The notes below the pieces were generated by a model that did not search any database, was not told the origin of the DNA, and was given only the letters and a program-made list of their open reading frames with translations. A DNA stretch of 64,000 nucleotides from contig NZ_CP150235.1 of NCBI RefSeq assembly GCF_037974355.1, positions 5,890,001 through 5,954,000 of the forward strand, given 5' to 3'. The translations under genes and the position numbers were made by a program. The DNA comes from Paenibacillus sp. FSL R5-0517 (GTDB lineage: Bacteria; Bacillota; Bacilli; Paenibacillales; Paenibacillaceae). Numbering within the stretch: position 1 is the stretch's first letter; each line of letters begins with the position of its first letter. This document shows, in pieces, positions 62,931-64,000 of the stretch.

Positions 62931-63130
62931 AATGTTTCAATTCAGCAAAGAATACGTTCAAACATGCCTAGCAGCTTCCGTTTTCGTTCTACATCCTCCG
63001 TCTCTACACACATGTTTACAAGTTGGAGATAATTCAGAATTATTCTGGATATGTTCGGGGTTTAATATAAAGCCATAAGGGACAGCGAGCCCATTAAATT
63101 AAACCAAACCCCAACTTGAAGGAGAGATAT
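62931..63130 (+). promoter_or_regulatory. Leader of the terminal stalk-domain gene
   Basis: The interval contains CAGAAT-T-ATTCTG (63035-63047), a perfect 6-bp inverted repeat. A hairpin-forming pair, GGGGTTTAAT (63057-63066) with ATTAAACC/CCCC near 63096-63112, follows just before the GAAGGAGAG site. These could form a structured 5' leader. No promoter was fixed. Confidence 0.4.
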
Positions 63131-64000
63131 ATGATGAAAAAGAACATGAAGAAATCCGTAGCAACGATGATGGTACTGGGCATGACATTAACAGGAGCAA
63201 CGGGCGTATTTGCCGGAACGCAGCTGGAGAAGATCTCGGCATACCTTAACCATGGAATTAGCTTCAATGTAGATGGCGCGGCTTACTCACCAACCGATGG
63301 CAATGGCAAAAAACTGGCTCCAATTACCTATAACAACTCTACTTATCTGCCTGTACGTGCGCTTGCCGATGCGCTGCATGTGCCTGTATCCTATGACGGC
63401 AAAAAAGGTCAGGTCATTATCGGCCAAGCCACGAGCAATCCTTCGGCCTTGACGAATGTAACGTATAGCGCAGCACAAAAAGAGGCAATTCAAAAGGCTT
63501 TTGCACAATTCGATGGGTTCGAGACAGCTTATGCTCCTCAGCAGATGATTGCAGGTGACACGTTTAAAAGTGTAGGGGCAGGTGGCGACGGCGTCAGCTT
63601 TGTTTTCAACCATATGAAAGTGGATGTATCTCCAAGAGATTATTCGGACGGTTATACGAGCAAAGACGTGAAACTGTCCAATGGCGTTATCGCCAAATGG
63701 TACACACCAGACCAAACGGGCATGCTCACGTTCCAACTGGAAGATCGCTACGTTACCCTTAGCTCGCCGGATCATAAGTTGAGTCAAGCTCAGTTGCAAC
63801 AAGTCGCTGTCTCTGTTCAAAAATCTAACAGCAACAATGATCAAGGGATCACTGCATTCGCAGATGTGAACTACAGCAAGCAACAATTGGATAACATTCG
63901 CAAAGCATTTGCGAAGTTTGACGGGTTTACAACAGCTTATGCCCCACAACATATGGTTGCCGGAGACACGTTCAAAAGCGTAGGTGCAGGCGGCGATGGT
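63131..64000 (+). CDS. Secreted stalk-domain protein with tandem repeats (runs off window)
   Basis: The reading frame is open for 290 codons to the end of the window with no stop. A signal peptide (KKSVATMMVLGMTLTGATGVFA) precedes a stalk domain with ITYNNSTYLPVRALADALHVPVSYD. Then a module starting YSAAQKEAIQKAFAQFDGF is repeated later as YSKQQLDNIRKAFAKFDGF; both copies carry AYAPQ and AGDTFKSVGAGGDG. It differs in modules from the stalk protein at 60.8-62.4 kb. AAGGAGAG precedes the double ATG. Role unknown; cell-wall associated by inference. Confidence 0.85.
   Translation, partial: MMKKNMKKSVATMMVLGMTLTGATGVFAGTQLEKISAYLNHGISFNVDGAAYSPTDGNGKKLAPITYNNSTYLPVRALADALHVPVSYDGKKGQVIIGQATSNPSALTNVTYSAAQKEAIQKAFAQFDGFETAYAPQQMIAGDTFKSVGAGGDGVSFVFNHMKVDVSPRDYSDGYTSKDVKLSNGVIAKWYTPDQTGMLTFQLEDRYVTLSSPDHKLSQAQLQQVAVSVQKSNSNNDQGITAFADVNYSKQQLDNIRKAFAKFDGFTTAYAPQHMVAGDTFKSVGAGGDG

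Noticed and set aside
1..64000. tRNA, rRNA, prophage, insertion sequence, toxin-antitoxin or defence island
   Set aside because: No tRNA-like clover leaves, rRNA core sequences, transposases, integrases or defence proteins were recognised. A covariance-model scan would be needed to exclude small RNA genes fully.

Overview
The window looks like a chromosomal segment of a Paenibacillus-type Firmicute. The evidence is moderate GC content, strong GGAGG-type ribosome binding sites, frequent intrinsic terminators, LplA/LplB/LplC-type sugar importers paired with a YesM/YesN two-component system, copper-amine-oxidase (stalk) domain proteins, an aa3/bo3-type quinol oxidase and a YcbLMNO-like module. 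No rRNA, tRNA, CRISPR array, prophage or insertion sequence was seen. About 60 genes are supported, most of them on the minus strand.

Layout. 1-2.7 kb: a uronate (pectin) catabolic operon (kduI, DeoR-type regulator, kduD, start of a sugar isomerase). 2.9-7.4 kb: quinol oxidase operon qoxABCD behind a Rex-like operator, then a small membrane protein. 7.8-26.3 kb: a large glycan locus with histidine kinase, AraC-type response regulator, GH2 enzyme, two ABC permeases, three tandem paralogous binding lipoproteins, GH95 alpha-L-fucosidase-type enzyme and GH1 beta-glucosidase. It is tied together by a 14-bp palindromic sequence found identically in front of four of its transcription units and imperfectly in front of a fifth. 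26.6-34.7 kb: housekeeping genes (OsmC, amino-acid ABC importer, TetR regulator, uppP, thioredoxin, aldo/keto reductase, gpmA). 34.7-38.8 kb: DUF420 protein, cation/proton antiporter behind a leader with two consecutive terminator hairpins, a nuclease-like/winged-helix protein behind another promoter-terminator unit, and two repeat-rich intergenic regions. 38.8-47.9 kb: dedA, pssA, two OmpR-type two-component systems, thiD, a YcbNO-like ABC exporter and degV. 48.2-51.5 kb (plus strand): a three-gene ABC-2 exporter and an AstE/AspA-like zinc hydrolase. 51.6-53.6 kb: MerR regulator and a membrane-anchored alpha/beta hydrolase behind a textbook MerR operator. 53.6-59.6 kb: a sucrose/fructoside regulon (LacI regulator, ABC importer, GH32) with a consensus promoter overlapped by a LacI-type palindrome and a cre site. 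59.7-64 kb: YtkA-like lipoprotein, BdbC/DsbB, and two stalk-domain secreted proteins with internally repeated modules.

How it works together: much of the window is devoted to sensing, importing as oligosaccharides and hydrolysing plant-derived glycans (uronates, fucosylated or galactosylated beta-glycans, sucrose/fructans). Neither sugar importer encodes its own ATPase, as is usual when a shared MsmX-type ATPase is used. No clearly new defence or mobile system was found. The most novel-looking items are the shared 14-bp operator regulon with the triplicated binding proteins, the candidate leader/small RNAs near 35.5 and 37.4 kb, the 12-bp tandem repeat at 38.5 kb and the nuclease-like/winged-helix protein.
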